64,000 bases of DNA from JANLVI01 sp031363915 (GTDB lineage: Bacteria; Vulcanimicrobiota; Vulcanimicrobiia; Vulcanimicrobiales; Vulcanimicrobiaceae), in contig JANLVI010000035.1 of assembly GCA_031363915.1 (NCBI GenBank), positions 1 to 64,000 of the forward strand, given 5' to 3'. Position 1 is the stretch's first letter; each line of letters opens with the position of its first letter. Made by a program: the position numbers and the translations under genes. Of the stretch, positions 52,842-61,834 are shown piece after piece. A model generated the notes under the pieces. That model searched no databases, was not told the origin of the DNA, and saw only the letters and a program-made list of their open reading frames with translations.

Positions 52842-53570
52842 ATGCGCGTCGCAATCGTCTCCGACGTCCACGGCAATATTCGCGGGCTCGATGCCTGTCT
52901 TGAGGACCTCGCTACGCAAGGCGGAGCTGACGTTATCGTCGCCGCGGGCGATCTCTGCATGGATGGACCGAAGCCGCGTAAAGTGCTCAAGCGGTTGCGC
53001 GACATCGGCGCGAAATCGCTGCGCGGGAATACGGACCGGTATATTGCGGTCGAACCCATCGAGTCGTTTGTCGGTGAAGAGCGCGAGAGTATTCTTTGGC
53101 AGCGCGAACAGCTGGGGCCCGAATGGCTCGGGTGGCTTGCGGCGCTTCCGACGGCGCTCGAGTTCGGCCATCACGATAACGCGCTCGTCATCACGCATGC
53201 CAATCCCAAAAACGATGAAGAACACGTCTGGCCCGATGCACCGGACGATCAACTCGAACGCCTCTTTGGGGACGTGCACGCCGCGGCGATTGCATTCGGC
53301 CATTTGCACCTACCGTACGTGCGAACGTGGCGCGGAAAAATGCTCGTGAACGTTGCCTCCGCCGGGCTCCCGAAAGACGGCGACTCGCGCGCACATTACG
53401 CGATCCTCACCGATCGCCCGGGCGGCTGGGAGGCAAAATCCCGCCGCGTCGTCTTCGATGTCGAACGCACGGTGCGCGACTATGAAAAGAGCGATATGCC
53501 GTTCCTCGAAAAGCGTATCGGCGTGCTGCGCCGTCACCGCTACAAAACGCTCGGGGTTATGATCCCGTAA
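52842..53570 (+). CDS. Calcineurin-like metallophosphoesterase (YfcE/MJ0936-like)
   Basis: A protein of 242 residues with the five metallophosphoesterase motifs: SDVHGN (residues 7-12), AGDL, LRGNTDR (GNxD here GNTD), ITHANP in place of the usual GH-type His block, and FGHLHLP. Relatives are phosphodiesterases of uncertain natural substrate. It is co-directional with, and one base overlapping, the ABC ATPase that follows (TAATG), and 15 bases after the DDAH-like gene. Confidence 0.9.
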   Translation: MRVAIVSDVHGNIRGLDACLEDLATQGGADVIVAAGDLCMDGPKPRKVLKRLRDIGAKSLRGNTDRYIAVEPIESFVGEERESILWQREQLGPEWLGWLAALPTALEFGHHDNALVITHANPKNDEEHVWPDAPDDQLERLFGDVHAAAIAFGHLHLPYVRTWRGKMLVNVASAGLPKDGDSRAHYAILTDRPGGWEAKSRRVVFDVERTVRDYEKSDMPFLEKRIGVLRRHRYKTLGVMIP

Positions 53571-54484
53571 TGGACGCGATTGCAATCGCCGGCCTCACCA
53601 AACGCTACGGCGAATTTTCCGCCGTCGACGGACTCTCGCTACGCGTCGAGGAAGGCGCGTTCTTTGGACTGTTGGGCCCAAACGGCGCGGGCAAGACGAC
53701 GACGATCAACGCGATCGTCGGACTCGCCAAAATCACCGGCGGCTCGATCAAACTCTTCGGACACGACGTCGTCTCCGATTGGCGCGCCGCGCGCGCGACG
53801 GTCGGCCTCGCACCGCAGGAGTACAACTTCGACCGCTACCTCTCGATCCGCGATATCCTGATTTTCCAGGCAGGCTACTACGGACAAAGCGGTGCTGCCG
53901 TGCGCAAGCGCGCGGACGACTTACTCGAACGCTTCAACCTCACGTCCAAAGCAAAAGACGTCTATACCAAACTCTCGGGCGGGATGAAGCGTCGACTCAC
54001 GCTCGCGCGCGCGCTCATCCATCAGCCACGGCTGCTAATTCTCGATGAGCCGACCGCCGGCGTCGACGTCGAGCTGCGCTTGGAACTGTGGGATTTCTTG
54101 CGCGAACTCAATCGCGGCGGAATGACGATCGTCCTCACCACGCACTATCTCGAAGAAGCCGAGACGCTCTGCAACCGTATCGGCATCATCGAGGCGGGCA
54201 AACTGGTCGCACTCGAAGAGACCGCAGCGCTGGTCGAAAAACAGACGCAAGGCGACGTGCTTGCCGTCACGCTCGATGCGCCCGTGCGAGCCCTGCCCGC
54301 ATCGCTTCAGGCGCGCGGTGCGCGATTCGAACCCGGCAGTGCCGTCGTCGAACTCGAGGGGATCGCACCGGCCGCGATCGCCGCGGCGCTAACCGACTTC
54401 GAGCTTGCCGGATTCACGATCGTCGACGTCGGCTTCCGTCGCGCAAACCTCCAAGATGTCTTCTTGGAATTGACGCGTCGATGA
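53570..54484 (+). CDS. ABC-2 type exporter ATPase
   Basis: A protein of 304 residues. Walker A GPNGAGKTTT (near residue 38), Q-loop APQEYNFD, signature LSGGMKRRL, Walker B LLILDEPTAGVD and switch His in VLTTHYLEE are intact. The ~70-residue C-terminal extension resembles that of NodI/DrrA-type drug or polysaccharide exporters. It forms a pair with the overlapping permease gene (ATGA at 54481-54484). The start ATG overlaps the metallophosphoesterase stop by one base. The exported substrate is unknown. Confidence 0.94.
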   Translation: MDAIAIAGLTKRYGEFSAVDGLSLRVEEGAFFGLLGPNGAGKTTTINAIVGLAKITGGSIKLFGHDVVSDWRAARATVGLAPQEYNFDRYLSIRDILIFQAGYYGQSGAAVRKRADDLLERFNLTSKAKDVYTKLSGGMKRRLTLARALIHQPRLLILDEPTAGVDVELRLELWDFLRELNRGGMTIVLTTHYLEEAETLCNRIGIIEAGKLVALEETAALVEKQTQGDVLAVTLDAPVRALPASLQARGARFEPGSAVVELEGIAPAAIAAALTDFELAGFTIVDVGFRRANLQDVFLELTRR

Positions 54485-55257
54485 ACGCACTCTTCGGAAA
54501 TCCGGTCGGTCTGCAAACGCTCGTCAAGCGCGAGCTGGTGCGCACGTTTGCGATCATCAATCAGGTGATCTGGCCGCCGGTCATCACGACCCTGCTCTAC
54601 GTCTTCGTGTTCGGACTTGCGCTCGGCAGCCGGATTCAAAGCGTGCAAGGCGTCTCGTACGCAACGTTCCTCATTCCGGGGCTTATCATGCTCCAGGTGA
54701 TCGACGGAACGTACAGTGAGAGTTCGAGTTCGATTTTTCAGGGCCGCTTTATGAACCACATTCAAGAACTGCTGATCGCGCCGCTCTCGGCCGTGGAGAT
54801 GGTGCTCGGCTACATCGTCGCGGGCGTGCTGCGCGCGCTTTTCATCGCTGCACTCATCACGGTCCTCGGCGCGTTGCTCGTGCACACCGTTCCGCTGAAC
54901 TGGGGACTGTATCTGCTGACGATCACGCTCGTAGCGGTGCTCTTCTCGGCGCTGGGGATCATCTTCGGCCTCTTGGCCGAAAAGTTCGATCACATCGCCG
55001 TGCTTACGACGTTTCTCATCACGCCGCTCGTGTTCGTGGGCGGCGTTTTTACCTCGGTGCAGTTTCTACCGCCGGTCGTGCGCGCGATCTCGCTGTTCAA
55101 CCCGATGTTCCACATGATCGACGCGTTCCGATACAGCTACACCGGGCACGGCGACGTGCCGCTCGCGACGTCCCTCTCGGTCGTAAGCGGGCTTACCGTG
55201 CTCTGCGTTGCGATCGCGCTTATCATGACGGCACGGGGCGTCAAACTGCGCACGTAG
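54481..55257 (+). CDS. ABC-2 type exporter permease
   Basis: A protein of 258 residues with six transmembrane helices of the ABC-2 family (NodJ/DrrB/TagG-like): NQVIWPPVITTLLYVFVFGL, FLIPGLIMLQVIDGTYSESS, ELLIAPLSAVEMVLGYIVAG, LLAEKFDHIAVLTTFLITP with the characteristic FxG/LP ending, and NPMFHMIDAFRYSYTGH. It is translated from an ATG overlapping the ATPase stop. Such transporters export polysaccharides, teichoic-acid-like polymers or drugs. A small hairpin CCAAGG...CCTTGG follows at 55275-55298. Confidence 0.93.
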   Translation: MNALFGNPVGLQTLVKRELVRTFAIINQVIWPPVITTLLYVFVFGLALGSRIQSVQGVSYATFLIPGLIMLQVIDGTYSESSSSIFQGRFMNHIQELLIAPLSAVEMVLGYIVAGVLRALFIAALITVLGALLVHTVPLNWGLYLLTITLVAVLFSALGIIFGLLAEKFDHIAVLTTFLITPLVFVGGVFTSVQFLPPVVRAISLFNPMFHMIDAFRYSYTGHGDVPLATSLSVVSGLTVLCVAIALIMTARGVKLRT

Positions 55258-55308
55258 CAGCCTGCTAATCGCAACCAAGGGGCCTGGCTGCGCCTTGGAA
55301 CGAGAGCC

Positions 55309-56925
55309 ATGATTCAGCGTTTTCTGTTCGGCCTTGCGGCCGCCGTTATCGCGACGAGCCTTCCGGCGCTCGCCTCACCCGCCCAAGTCGGTAACTCAGC
55401 TCCGGATTTCGCGCTGAAAACGCTCGACGGCAAAGCAGTTTCGCTTGCAAACTATCGCGGCAAGACGCTCGTGCTCAACGTGTGGGGGTCGTGGTGCCCG
55501 CCGTGCCGCCTTGAACAGCCCGATCTCAATCGCGAGTCGATCGCGATGCGCGGGAAAAATGTCGTCTTCCTCGGCATCGACACGACGGAAAAAGTGCCGC
55601 TCGTACGAGCCTTCGTTGCGGCCAAAGGCATTCCGTACGCGCAAGCCGTCGATACGGATCTTGCATTCTCCAAAGCGTACGACATCCGCAATTATCCGAC
55701 GACGCTGGTGATCGACCCGCACGGAATCATCCGCGCCCGGCACGCCAACAACGTCTTGCCCACCCCGCAGCTGCACGCCTACATCGTCGCGGCGATGCAG
55801 GGAAAGACCGCACCCGTGATCTCCGAGCAGCAGCGCAAGATCGACGCCCTGCTCGAACCAACGCAGTATCGTTTCGATGGCGATAGCGGTCTTGCATCGG
55901 CGACGATTTATCGTGCGGCAAAAGCGATCGACGATGCCGAAGTGCTGCTCGACGAAGACGAAGTCGATCCGACCAAAGATACCGATTTGCCCAAAACGCG
56001 CGCGGCTGAGGCGGCCTTACGCGACCGCACGATCGTCACGCTCGTGCCGCTCGCGAAAATCGATTCCGACCAAACGTTGCTCGCACGTTTGCAGGGCGAC
56101 GCGTCAGCCGAGCGCGGCGATTGGTCCACGGCCGCGTCCGCATACGACCGCGCCCTTGCGATCGCGCCCAGCGATCGTGCGTCGCTGACCGGCGCATCAT
56201 ACGCATACGGTCAGCGCGGCGAGTACGATCGCGTGATCGTGCTCGATACGACAATCGCCGCGCAAGCGCCCGACGCGGAAGCCGAAGTCGCGCTCGGTCG
56301 CGCGTACGGGAAGGCCAGCGATTTCGTTCGGGCTTATGCCGCATTCGACCGCGCGATCGCGATCACCGATGGCCTGCCGCCTTCTCCGTCGCGGGATCGG
56401 CTCGCCACCTGGGTGCATCTGTACTTTGGCCGCGTCGCCTCGAGCAATCATGACGTAGGGAAGGCCCGCACGGAGTTCGCGCAAACTGCCGATCGCGCGC
56501 AGCATCTGGCAAGTTCCGCTGCGCGGGCGCTCTACACCGAGGAAGCGCAGGAGGCGACCGTCGCGCTCGATTTGGGCGAACGGGCCGCGTCTGCAAGCGT
56601 TTCGCTCGCGCCATGGACCGGCGCCGATCTGCCGGGCAGTATCCCAAGCACGCTCAAATACCGGCTCGTCGCAACGGGTCCGGCCGGTAAGACGATGACG
56701 CTTCGTGCGAGTGGATTGCCCAAAGGCTGGGTCGCTTCGTTCTGCACCGATCGCGTGTGCGCGCCGAATCGCGTCGTCTTCGCGGTGCCCGCAAGCGGTG
56801 TCAAAGTGATCGAGTTCCAAGTCGTTCCGGACGGCCCGCGCCCGGCGGTCAATCCGACGGTTACGATCGATGCGAACGCCGGTACGACGTACGCACGCAC
56901 CGCAACGATCGTCGCGGTGCGGTAA
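55309..56925 (+). CDS. Exported TlpA/ResA-like thioredoxin with TPR domain
   Basis: A protein of 538 residues. A signal peptide ends near ALASP. Residues about 27-165 are a TlpA/ResA-type thioredoxin with active site WCPPC (Trp62, Cys63, Cys66) and the cis-Pro in NYPTTLVID. The middle part, about 200-440, is made of tetratricopeptide-like helix pairs (GDWSTAASAYDRALAIAP, EVALGRAYGKASDFVRAYAA). A C-terminal beta-rich domain follows. It likely reduces disulfides of exported proteins, for example apocytochromes such as that at 7.0 kb; the target is inferred. Confidence 0.92.
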   Translation: MIQRFLFGLAAAVIATSLPALASPAQVGNSAPDFALKTLDGKAVSLANYRGKTLVLNVWGSWCPPCRLEQPDLNRESIAMRGKNVVFLGIDTTEKVPLVRAFVAAKGIPYAQAVDTDLAFSKAYDIRNYPTTLVIDPHGIIRARHANNVLPTPQLHAYIVAAMQGKTAPVISEQQRKIDALLEPTQYRFDGDSGLASATIYRAAKAIDDAEVLLDEDEVDPTKDTDLPKTRAAEAALRDRTIVTLVPLAKIDSDQTLLARLQGDASAERGDWSTAASAYDRALAIAPSDRASLTGASYAYGQRGEYDRVIVLDTTIAAQAPDAEAEVALGRAYGKASDFVRAYAAFDRAIAITDGLPPSPSRDRLATWVHLYFGRVASSNHDVGKARTEFAQTADRAQHLASSAARALYTEEAQEATVALDLGERAASASVSLAPWTGADLPGSIPSTLKYRLVATGPAGKTMTLRASGLPKGWVASFCTDRVCAPNRVVFAVPASGVKVIEFQVVPDGPRPAVNPTVTIDANAGTTYARTATIVAVR

Positions 56926-56929
56926 GGGG

Positions 56930-57748
56930 CTAGAAGAACGGGTTGTGGGCGCGCTCCTCGGCTACCGTCGACGGAGGCCCGTGACCCGGCATGACGACGG
57001 TCTCCTCGGGCAATGTGAAGAGTTTGAACTTCACGCTATCGAGCAGATCTGTGTACGTCGACGTTTTCGCAAAAATGCCGCCGACGCTGCCGGCAAAGAG
57101 CGTGTCGCCCGTAAAGACCGTCGAGTGGAAGAGATACGAGGACGACCCGTCGGTATGTCCGGGCGTGTGAATCATGCGGATTGCGGCCTCATCGCCAAAC
57201 GGTAATTCGTCGCCGTCGACGACGGGAAGCGCGCGCGATGAAAGAGCTCCAATCGCGTGTACGTCGGCTTTGTGCATGACGATTTGGGCGTCGGGAAATG
57301 CGCGCGCGACGTCGGCTGTGGCATCGCAGTGATCTGCATGCTGGTGCGTGATGAGAATGTAGCGCAGGGCGTATGGACCGAGCGCGATCGCCGCGAGCAG
57401 ATTCTCGGGATACCCCGCGGGATCGACGAGCGCCGCTGTGCGGCCATCGCCGAGGAAGAAGAGATAGCCGTTCGAGGGGTGCGGATCTTGCGGATGGTGG
57501 CGCACGTCGTGCGGAAATTCGACGTGTGGGTGCCAGCGCGCAAGCGCCGCATCGGCGAACTTTCCGGGATCGAGTCCGAGCGGCTTTGCAAGGGCCCGTG
57601 CTTCGTTTTCGCTTGCGTGCCCCTCACCGCCCGACCAGGCGCGGATGTGCGCCGCGCCGATCCCGGTGAGTTTCTCAAGCACCGCGGGATCGAGGCCGCG
57701 CCCGCGTTGTGCTTTGCGGAGGATATCGCCAAATTCGTCTTCGAGCAT
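56930..57748 (-). CDS. Helix-turn-helix / metallo-beta-lactamase fold fusion hydrolase
   Basis: A protein of 272 residues from ATG 57748. Residues about 4-60 look like an XRE/helix-turn-helix-type domain (FGDILRKAQRGRGL, LEKLTGIGAAHIRAW, ALAKPLGLDPGKFAD). The MBL domain follows: THQHADHCD (near residue 135, HxHxDH), the second-site TPGHTDGSSSYLF, GDTLFAGSVGG and MPGHGPPST. It is closest to glyoxalase II or persulfide-dioxygenase-like hydrolases. The HTH joined to an MBL domain is uncommon and hints at DNA binding or mere dimerisation. It is divergent from trxB, sharing a promoter region of 78 bases. Confidence 0.85.
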   Translation of the reverse strand: MLEDEFGDILRKAQRGRGLDPAVLEKLTGIGAAHIRAWSGGEGHASENEARALAKPLGLDPGKFADAALARWHPHVEFPHDVRHHPQDPHPSNGYLFFLGDGRTAALVDPAGYPENLLAAIALGPYALRYILITHQHADHCDATADVARAFPDAQIVMHKADVHAIGALSSRALPVVDGDELPFGDEAAIRMIHTPGHTDGSSSYLFHSTVFTGDTLFAGSVGGIFAKTSTYTDLLDSVKFKLFTLPEETVVMPGHGPPSTVAEERAHNPFF

Positions 57749-57754
57749 GACCCA

Positions 57755-57838
57755 GTCATTGACTGGCCCTGGGGCCGACCCTGCGCCGGAACCGGAACGG
57801 GCAGTCCCGGGGTTTAAGAAGATGTCATGCAACATTCC
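57755..57838. repeat. Divergent trxB promoter region, copy A of an 84-bp repeat
   Basis: The stretch from GTCATTGACTGG to AACATTCC matches 60786-60868 at about 70-75 percent identity by eye, including both ends. Within it GGAACC (57788-57793) and GTT (57812-57814) are 18 bases apart, resembling disulfide-stress ECF promoters of the SigH/SigR kind (GGAA...N17-18...GTT). That would give a transcript starting within about 5 bases of the trxB ATG. The promoter reading is inference. Confidence 0.65.
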
Positions 57839-58777
57839 AAGGTCATCATCATCGGCTCCGGACCCGCCGGCCTCACCGCCGCGATTTACGCGGCGCGCGC
57901 GAGTCTCGCGCCCATCGTTTTTGCGGGATACATGTACGGCGGCCAGTTGATGCTCACGACCGAGGTCGAGAATTTTCCGGGTTTCCCCGAGGGCATCATG
58001 GGCCCCGACCTGATGGAAAATTTCCGCAAACAAGCCGAGCGCTTCGGCTCGCAAATCCAAAACGAAGATGTCACCAAAGTCGACCTCGCGCAGCGGCCCT
58101 TCCGCGTGTGGGCGGGCGATGCCGAATACACCGCCGATTCCGTGATCGTCGCGACTGGCGCAAGCGCGCGCTGGCTTGATATCCCGGGCGAAGCGCGCCT
58201 GCGCGGACGCGGCGTTTCGACGTGTGCGACGTGCGACGGCGCGTTCTTCCGCGAACGCCACATCGTCGTCGTCGGCGGCGGCGACTCCGCGATGGAGGAA
58301 GCGCTCTTCCTCACGCGCTTCGGTTCGAAAGTGACGGTCATCCATCGCCGCGAGAGCCTGCGTGCAAGTAAAATCATGGCCGAACGCGCGCTCGCGCATC
58401 CGAAGATCTCGTTCATATGGAACACTGCGGTTGAAGAAGTGCTGGGCGAGGAAAAGATGCACGCACTCATCCTGCGCAACCTCGTCACGAACGAACGCTC
58501 GGAACTTGATGCCGACGCGATGTTTATCGCGATCGGTCACGATCCGAACACTGCGATTTTCAAAGGCCAGCTCGAACTCGACGAGGCGGGCTACATCAAA
58601 TCAACCGACGGCGTGACGACGAACATCGCGGGCGTTTTTGTCGGCGGCGACGTCCAAGACATCCGCTACAAACAAGCGATCACGGCGGCCGGCTTGGGCT
58701 GCAAAGCCTCGCTCGAGGCTGAGAAGTACCTCGAATCGCTCGAAGCCGCCCACGTCGGCGTTGCCGTCCCGGCATAA
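57827..58777 (+). CDS. trxB: Thioredoxin reductase
   Basis: A protein of 316 residues of standard length. The FAD-binding motif is IIGSGPAGLTAAIYAAR, the redox-active disulfide is CATC (residues 133-136), the NADPH-binding motif is VVGGGDSAMEEALFL with IHRRESLRAS, and the C-terminal FAD motif is GVFVGGDVQDIRYKQAIT. It passes electrons from NADPH to thioredoxin, the source of reducing power for peroxidases and, via the membrane, TlpA-type proteins. Start ATG 57827. It is divergent from the HTH-MBL gene; the shared region may carry an oxidative-stress promoter. Confidence 0.96.
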   Translation: MQHSKVIIIGSGPAGLTAAIYAARASLAPIVFAGYMYGGQLMLTTEVENFPGFPEGIMGPDLMENFRKQAERFGSQIQNEDVTKVDLAQRPFRVWAGDAEYTADSVIVATGASARWLDIPGEARLRGRGVSTCATCDGAFFRERHIVVVGGGDSAMEEALFLTRFGSKVTVIHRRESLRASKIMAERALAHPKISFIWNTAVEEVLGEEKMHALILRNLVTNERSELDADAMFIAIGHDPNTAIFKGQLELDEAGYIKSTDGVTTNIAGVFVGGDVQDIRYKQAITAAGLGCKASLEAEKYLESLEAAHVGVAVPA

Positions 58778-58837
58778 CCCGCGCTGGTTTAATGCCGCCC
58801 CAATCACCGTTTCCTGCCAACCTGAGTTAATGCTATC

Positions 58838-60214
58838 ATGCGATGCTCTGTTTTGACTGCTCTGGTTACGTCGCTCGTGCTCTCCGCGTGCGGCGGTGGC
58901 GGCGGTGGCAGCGGCGTCGCTCCCTCTCCGGCTCCAAGCTCGACGGTGAGCGGGCCTATGCCAACACCCGTCCCGACGGCACCCTCGCAATCCGCGATCA
59001 AACACATCGTTATTATATTTCAGGAAAACCGCACGCCGGATAATATTTTCCAAGGTTATCCCGGGATGGACACTGTTTCGTCAGGAACAAATTCGCTCGG
59101 GAAAAAGATCCCGCTCACGCCGGTCGACTTAAACAACAACTACGATCTGGGCCACAGCCATAGCGACTACCTCATGCAATACGACGGCGGAAAGATGGAC
59201 GGCAACGACCTCGTTCGTCTGGCATGTCCATCCGGCGCATGTGGGGCGAATCCCGGCTTCCGTTACGTTCCGCAAGCGCAAGTGCAGCCGTATTGGACGA
59301 TGGCGCAGCAGTATGCAAGTTCGGACCGAATGTTCCAGACGAACGAGGGTCCGAGTTATCCTGCGCATCAGTACATCATCTCCGGTACGTCGAGTGTCGC
59401 GCCCGGCAGCAACCTATACGCCTCGGAAAACGTCGCGGATCCGGGTCTGGGATTCACAGGGTTGGCCGGTTGCGCGGCGCCCAGTGGTGCCACCACTCCT
59501 GAAATCGACATCCTCACCGGTAACGAGACGCAACGGACCTTTCCTTGCTTCGAGCGTCCGACGCTCATGGATTTACTCGATGCTAAAGGCGTTAGCTGGA
59601 AGTACTATGCGCCGAGTGCGGGCTCGATATGGAATGCGCCGAATTCGATCGCGCACATCCGTAACGGAGCTGGTTGGAGCAAGGTCATCATCCCAGAAAC
59701 GGGCGTGCTGAGCGATATCCAAAACAACCAACTCCCGCAGGTTTCGTGGGTGATTCCGAGCGGAGCAAATTCCGATCACGCAAACGGAAATCTAGGAACG
59801 GGGCCGGCGTGGGTGGCCTCGATCGTGAATTCAATCGGTGCGAGTGCGTATTGGAAAGACACCGCAATTTTCATCGCCTGGGATGATTGGGGCGGATGGT
59901 ACGATCACGTCGCTCCGCCGCACATCTACAACGCTTACGAACTCGGACTTCGCGTGCCGCTCATCGTGGTCTCACCGTACGCAAAACCTGGCTACGTCTC
60001 GCACCAACTGCATGAGTTCGGCAGCATCCTGCACTTCACTGAATCGACGTTCGGTGTAGGAACGCTTGGGACAACTGACGCGCGTGCCGACGATCTCATG
60101 GATTGTTTCAATTTGAATCAGGCGCCGACTTCGTTTCGAATGATTTCATCAACGCGTAGCGCCCGCGACTTTTTAAACAAGCCCGCGCCAGACGCGCCAC
60201 CGGACAGCGAGTAG
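58838..60214 (+). CDS. Lipoprotein phosphoesterase (PF04185 type, phospholipase C/acid phosphatase)
   Basis: A protein of 458 residues. The signal peptide ends in LSAC (lipobox, Cys near residue 18) followed by a Gly/Ser/Pro linker, so it is membrane-anchored. The catalytic domain begins IKHIVIIFQENRTPDNIFQG and shows TNEGPSYPAHQYIISG, CFERPTLMDLLDAKGVSWKY, DDWGGWYDHVAPP and RVPLIVVSPYAKPGYVSH, typical of phosphoesterases of the acid phosphatase AcpA/phospholipase C superfamily. Composition is slightly less GC-rich than the neighbours. It resembles the C-terminal part of the 49.1 kb fusion. Confidence 0.93.
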   Translation: MRCSVLTALVTSLVLSACGGGGGGSGVAPSPAPSSTVSGPMPTPVPTAPSQSAIKHIVIIFQENRTPDNIFQGYPGMDTVSSGTNSLGKKIPLTPVDLNNNYDLGHSHSDYLMQYDGGKMDGNDLVRLACPSGACGANPGFRYVPQAQVQPYWTMAQQYASSDRMFQTNEGPSYPAHQYIISGTSSVAPGSNLYASENVADPGLGFTGLAGCAAPSGATTPEIDILTGNETQRTFPCFERPTLMDLLDAKGVSWKYYAPSAGSIWNAPNSIAHIRNGAGWSKVIIPETGVLSDIQNNQLPQVSWVIPSGANSDHANGNLGTGPAWVASIVNSIGASAYWKDTAIFIAWDDWGGWYDHVAPPHIYNAYELGLRVPLIVVSPYAKPGYVSHQLHEFGSILHFTESTFGVGTLGTTDARADDLMDCFNLNQAPTSFRMISSTRSARDFLNKPAPDAPPDSE

Positions 60215-60215
60215 T

Positions 60216-60482
60216 TCAGCGTACGATAACCACAATACCAGCGACAAACACGATCGCGCACGTGCTTGCCAGTAACGTCGTCGTGAACCCATGGACTCTT
60301 TTCGTGACCAACATGAATACGGTAGCAACTGCAGTCAACGGTAATACAAAGAACGGTCCCGCAAAGCCGCCGGTCAGGGTGTAGGTTTTGGAAACGAACT
60401 CGATCGAATCACAAGCGAAAGGCTGTCGTCGAACTTGACGGAGTAAGCGTTGCCTCGACGGAGACTTGCGACGCACTTCCAC
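60216..60482 (-). CDS. Small membrane protein or truncated fragment
   Basis: A GTG-initiated frame of 88 residues. After about 25 basic residues of doubtful origin, it reads VSKTYTLTGGFAGPFFVLPL, with two hydrophobic helices (FFVLPLTAVATVFMLV and LLASTCAIVFVAGIVVIV) joined by KRVHGFTT. The helices look genuine, the N-terminus does not, and upstream frames are scrambled. It may be a 3' fragment of a larger membrane protein. It is convergent with the phosphoesterase, one base away. Confidence 0.35.
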   Translation of the reverse strand: MEVRRKSPSRQRLLRQVRRQPFACDSIEFVSKTYTLTGGFAGPFFVLPLTAVATVFMLVTKRVHGFTTTLLASTCAIVFVAGIVVIVR

Positions 60483-60785
60483 TCTGGTTCGTGAGTTTCG
60501 AAATGCGCTGATTGTCGGCTACGGCGCTCGCTTCAAGAACGTCCAAGAACGATATAAGAGACGCCGAAAACGTCTGCAAATAACGTGATGAGTTTCGGTG
60601 ATAATTGAGGGTCGATGTCGATATCGCTGGCCCTATCCAAGCGCGAAGCAGAGCGTGACGAAAATGGTATTGCACTCCAAGGGCGCGAGAATCCGGTGAC
60701 TGGGAGAATTGCCTCGCAGCTGAGTCGGCTCTCGTTTTCTCTCGCGAAGCTCGAGCTGGAGCGCGGTGCCGCCGGAGATGGGCTA
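60483..60785. other. Degenerate intergenic stretch
   Basis: No intact gene is seen. On the minus strand one frame contains SPKLITLFADVFGVSYIVLG, which recalls the end of an XRE-type helix-turn-helix (LARALGVSxxxLL), but its supposed N-terminal helices are not readable in the same frame. GC content is lower than in the neighbouring genes. The stretch leads into repeat copy B. Confidence 0.35.
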
Positions 60786-60868
60786 GTCATTGACTGGCTC
60801 TAGCAGCGACCGTTGCCGGAACCGGAACGGGACGTCTCCAGGTTAAACAAGTCGATATGTAACATTCC
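60786..60868. repeat. Copy B of the trxB-upstream 84-bp repeat
   Basis: It matches 57755-57838 from GTCATTGACTGG through CCGGAACCGGAACGGG to AACATTCC; the counterpart of the trxB start codon region is ATGTAACATTCC, with a stop right after the ATG. The GGAACC (60818-60823) and GTT (60842-60844) pair with 18-base spacing is kept. It lies 35 bases before the diguanylate cyclase start and may serve as its promoter. Confidence 0.65.
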
Positions 60869-60902
60869 CATGTTGCGCGGTGTGCCAAATGTTGGAGAGT
60901 GA

Positions 60903-61814
60903 ATGCAGTTACCAGTAGGGCCGCCCATCGCACGACCATGGAAAGCTCAGTGGCGAACCGTCGCAGCCGTGGTGTCATTGATTGCTATCGGCGCGTTGGA
61001 TGCTGCCTTTACCCGAGTACAAATAGCCCCCTTGGCGATACTGCCGCTGCTCCTACTCGGATATTATCAAGGACTACTCGCGGCGCTCGTCTGTGCGATC
61101 GTCACCGCCGTGTGTTTTGGTTATATCGACTTCCTGCCGATATCCGGAGGGCGGGTGACCATAGGATCGTTACCAATCGACACGATCGCGCTTGCCATCG
61201 CCTTCTGTGCGGCGGTCGTGATCTCTAACGTTTTGCAACGCGAAAGCAGTCGTCGTGTTACGATGGCGGAGCGCTTGCGATCGACGCGAAAATCGGAGTC
61301 CGATGCGAGGAGAGACGCGAGAACGGATCCACTGACGGGGGTCATGAACCGTCTCGGTTTTGATGAAACGATCGCTGAGGTCATTCTTGGTTGCACGAAT
61401 GGAAACACCGCGGTCCTGATGTTTCTCGATATCGATCGTTTCAAAGAGATCAACGATGAGCATGGACATGCCGTTGGAGATGCTGTCCTGCGTACCGTTG
61501 CAAGGCGCCTGAGAACTTCAGTACGCGAGGGCGATACCGTAGCCCGCCTCGGGGGCGATGAATTTGCGATGATCTGTACGAGCCCGAGCAGCCTGCAAAG
61601 TGGCACCGAGTCGATCTGCAAGCACCTGACGCACGCATTTGAAGACCGCATTCTCGCCAACGGTATCTCGTTACATGTGAAGTTAAGCTTGGGGATGGCC
61701 GTCTGCCCAGATGATGGCGACTCGGTTGAGACCCTCCTGCGACTTGCCGACCGTCGTATGTTTGAGGAGAAGCGTGAGCGACGAACCGTCGCGTTCCAGG
61801 AACGACAAAACTAA
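60903..61814 (+). CDS. Membrane-bound diguanylate cyclase
   Basis: A protein of 303 residues. Residues about 20-115 hold four hydrophobic helices (VVSLIAIGALDAAF, IAPLAILPLLLLGYYQGLL, CAIVTAVCFGYIDFL, IALAIAFCAAVVISNVL), a DUF4118-like sensor region. The catalytic domain has DPLTGVMNRLGFDE, LMFLDIDRFKEINDEHGH and RLGGDEFAM with GGDEF at 217-221. An RxxD inhibitory site (REGD) sits five residues before it, so product inhibition by c-di-GMP is expected. GGAG precedes the ATG. No EAL partner is intact in this window. Confidence 0.93.
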   Translation: MQLPVGPPIARPWKAQWRTVAAVVSLIAIGALDAAFTRVQIAPLAILPLLLLGYYQGLLAALVCAIVTAVCFGYIDFLPISGGRVTIGSLPIDTIALAIAFCAAVVISNVLQRESSRRVTMAERLRSTRKSESDARRDARTDPLTGVMNRLGFDETIAEVILGCTNGNTAVLMFLDIDRFKEINDEHGHAVGDAVLRTVARRLRTSVREGDTVARLGGDEFAMICTSPSSLQSGTESICKHLTHAFEDRILANGISLHVKLSLGMAVCPDDGDSVETLLRLADRRMFEEKRERRTVAFQERQN

Positions 61815-61834
61815 CGTCGGGAGCGGAGCCGTTT

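Noticed and set aside
55275..55298. Hairpin CCAAGG...CCTTGG as a terminator after the ABC-2 pair
   Set aside because: Six-bp stem with a mismatch and no T-run; too weak to list as a separate feature.
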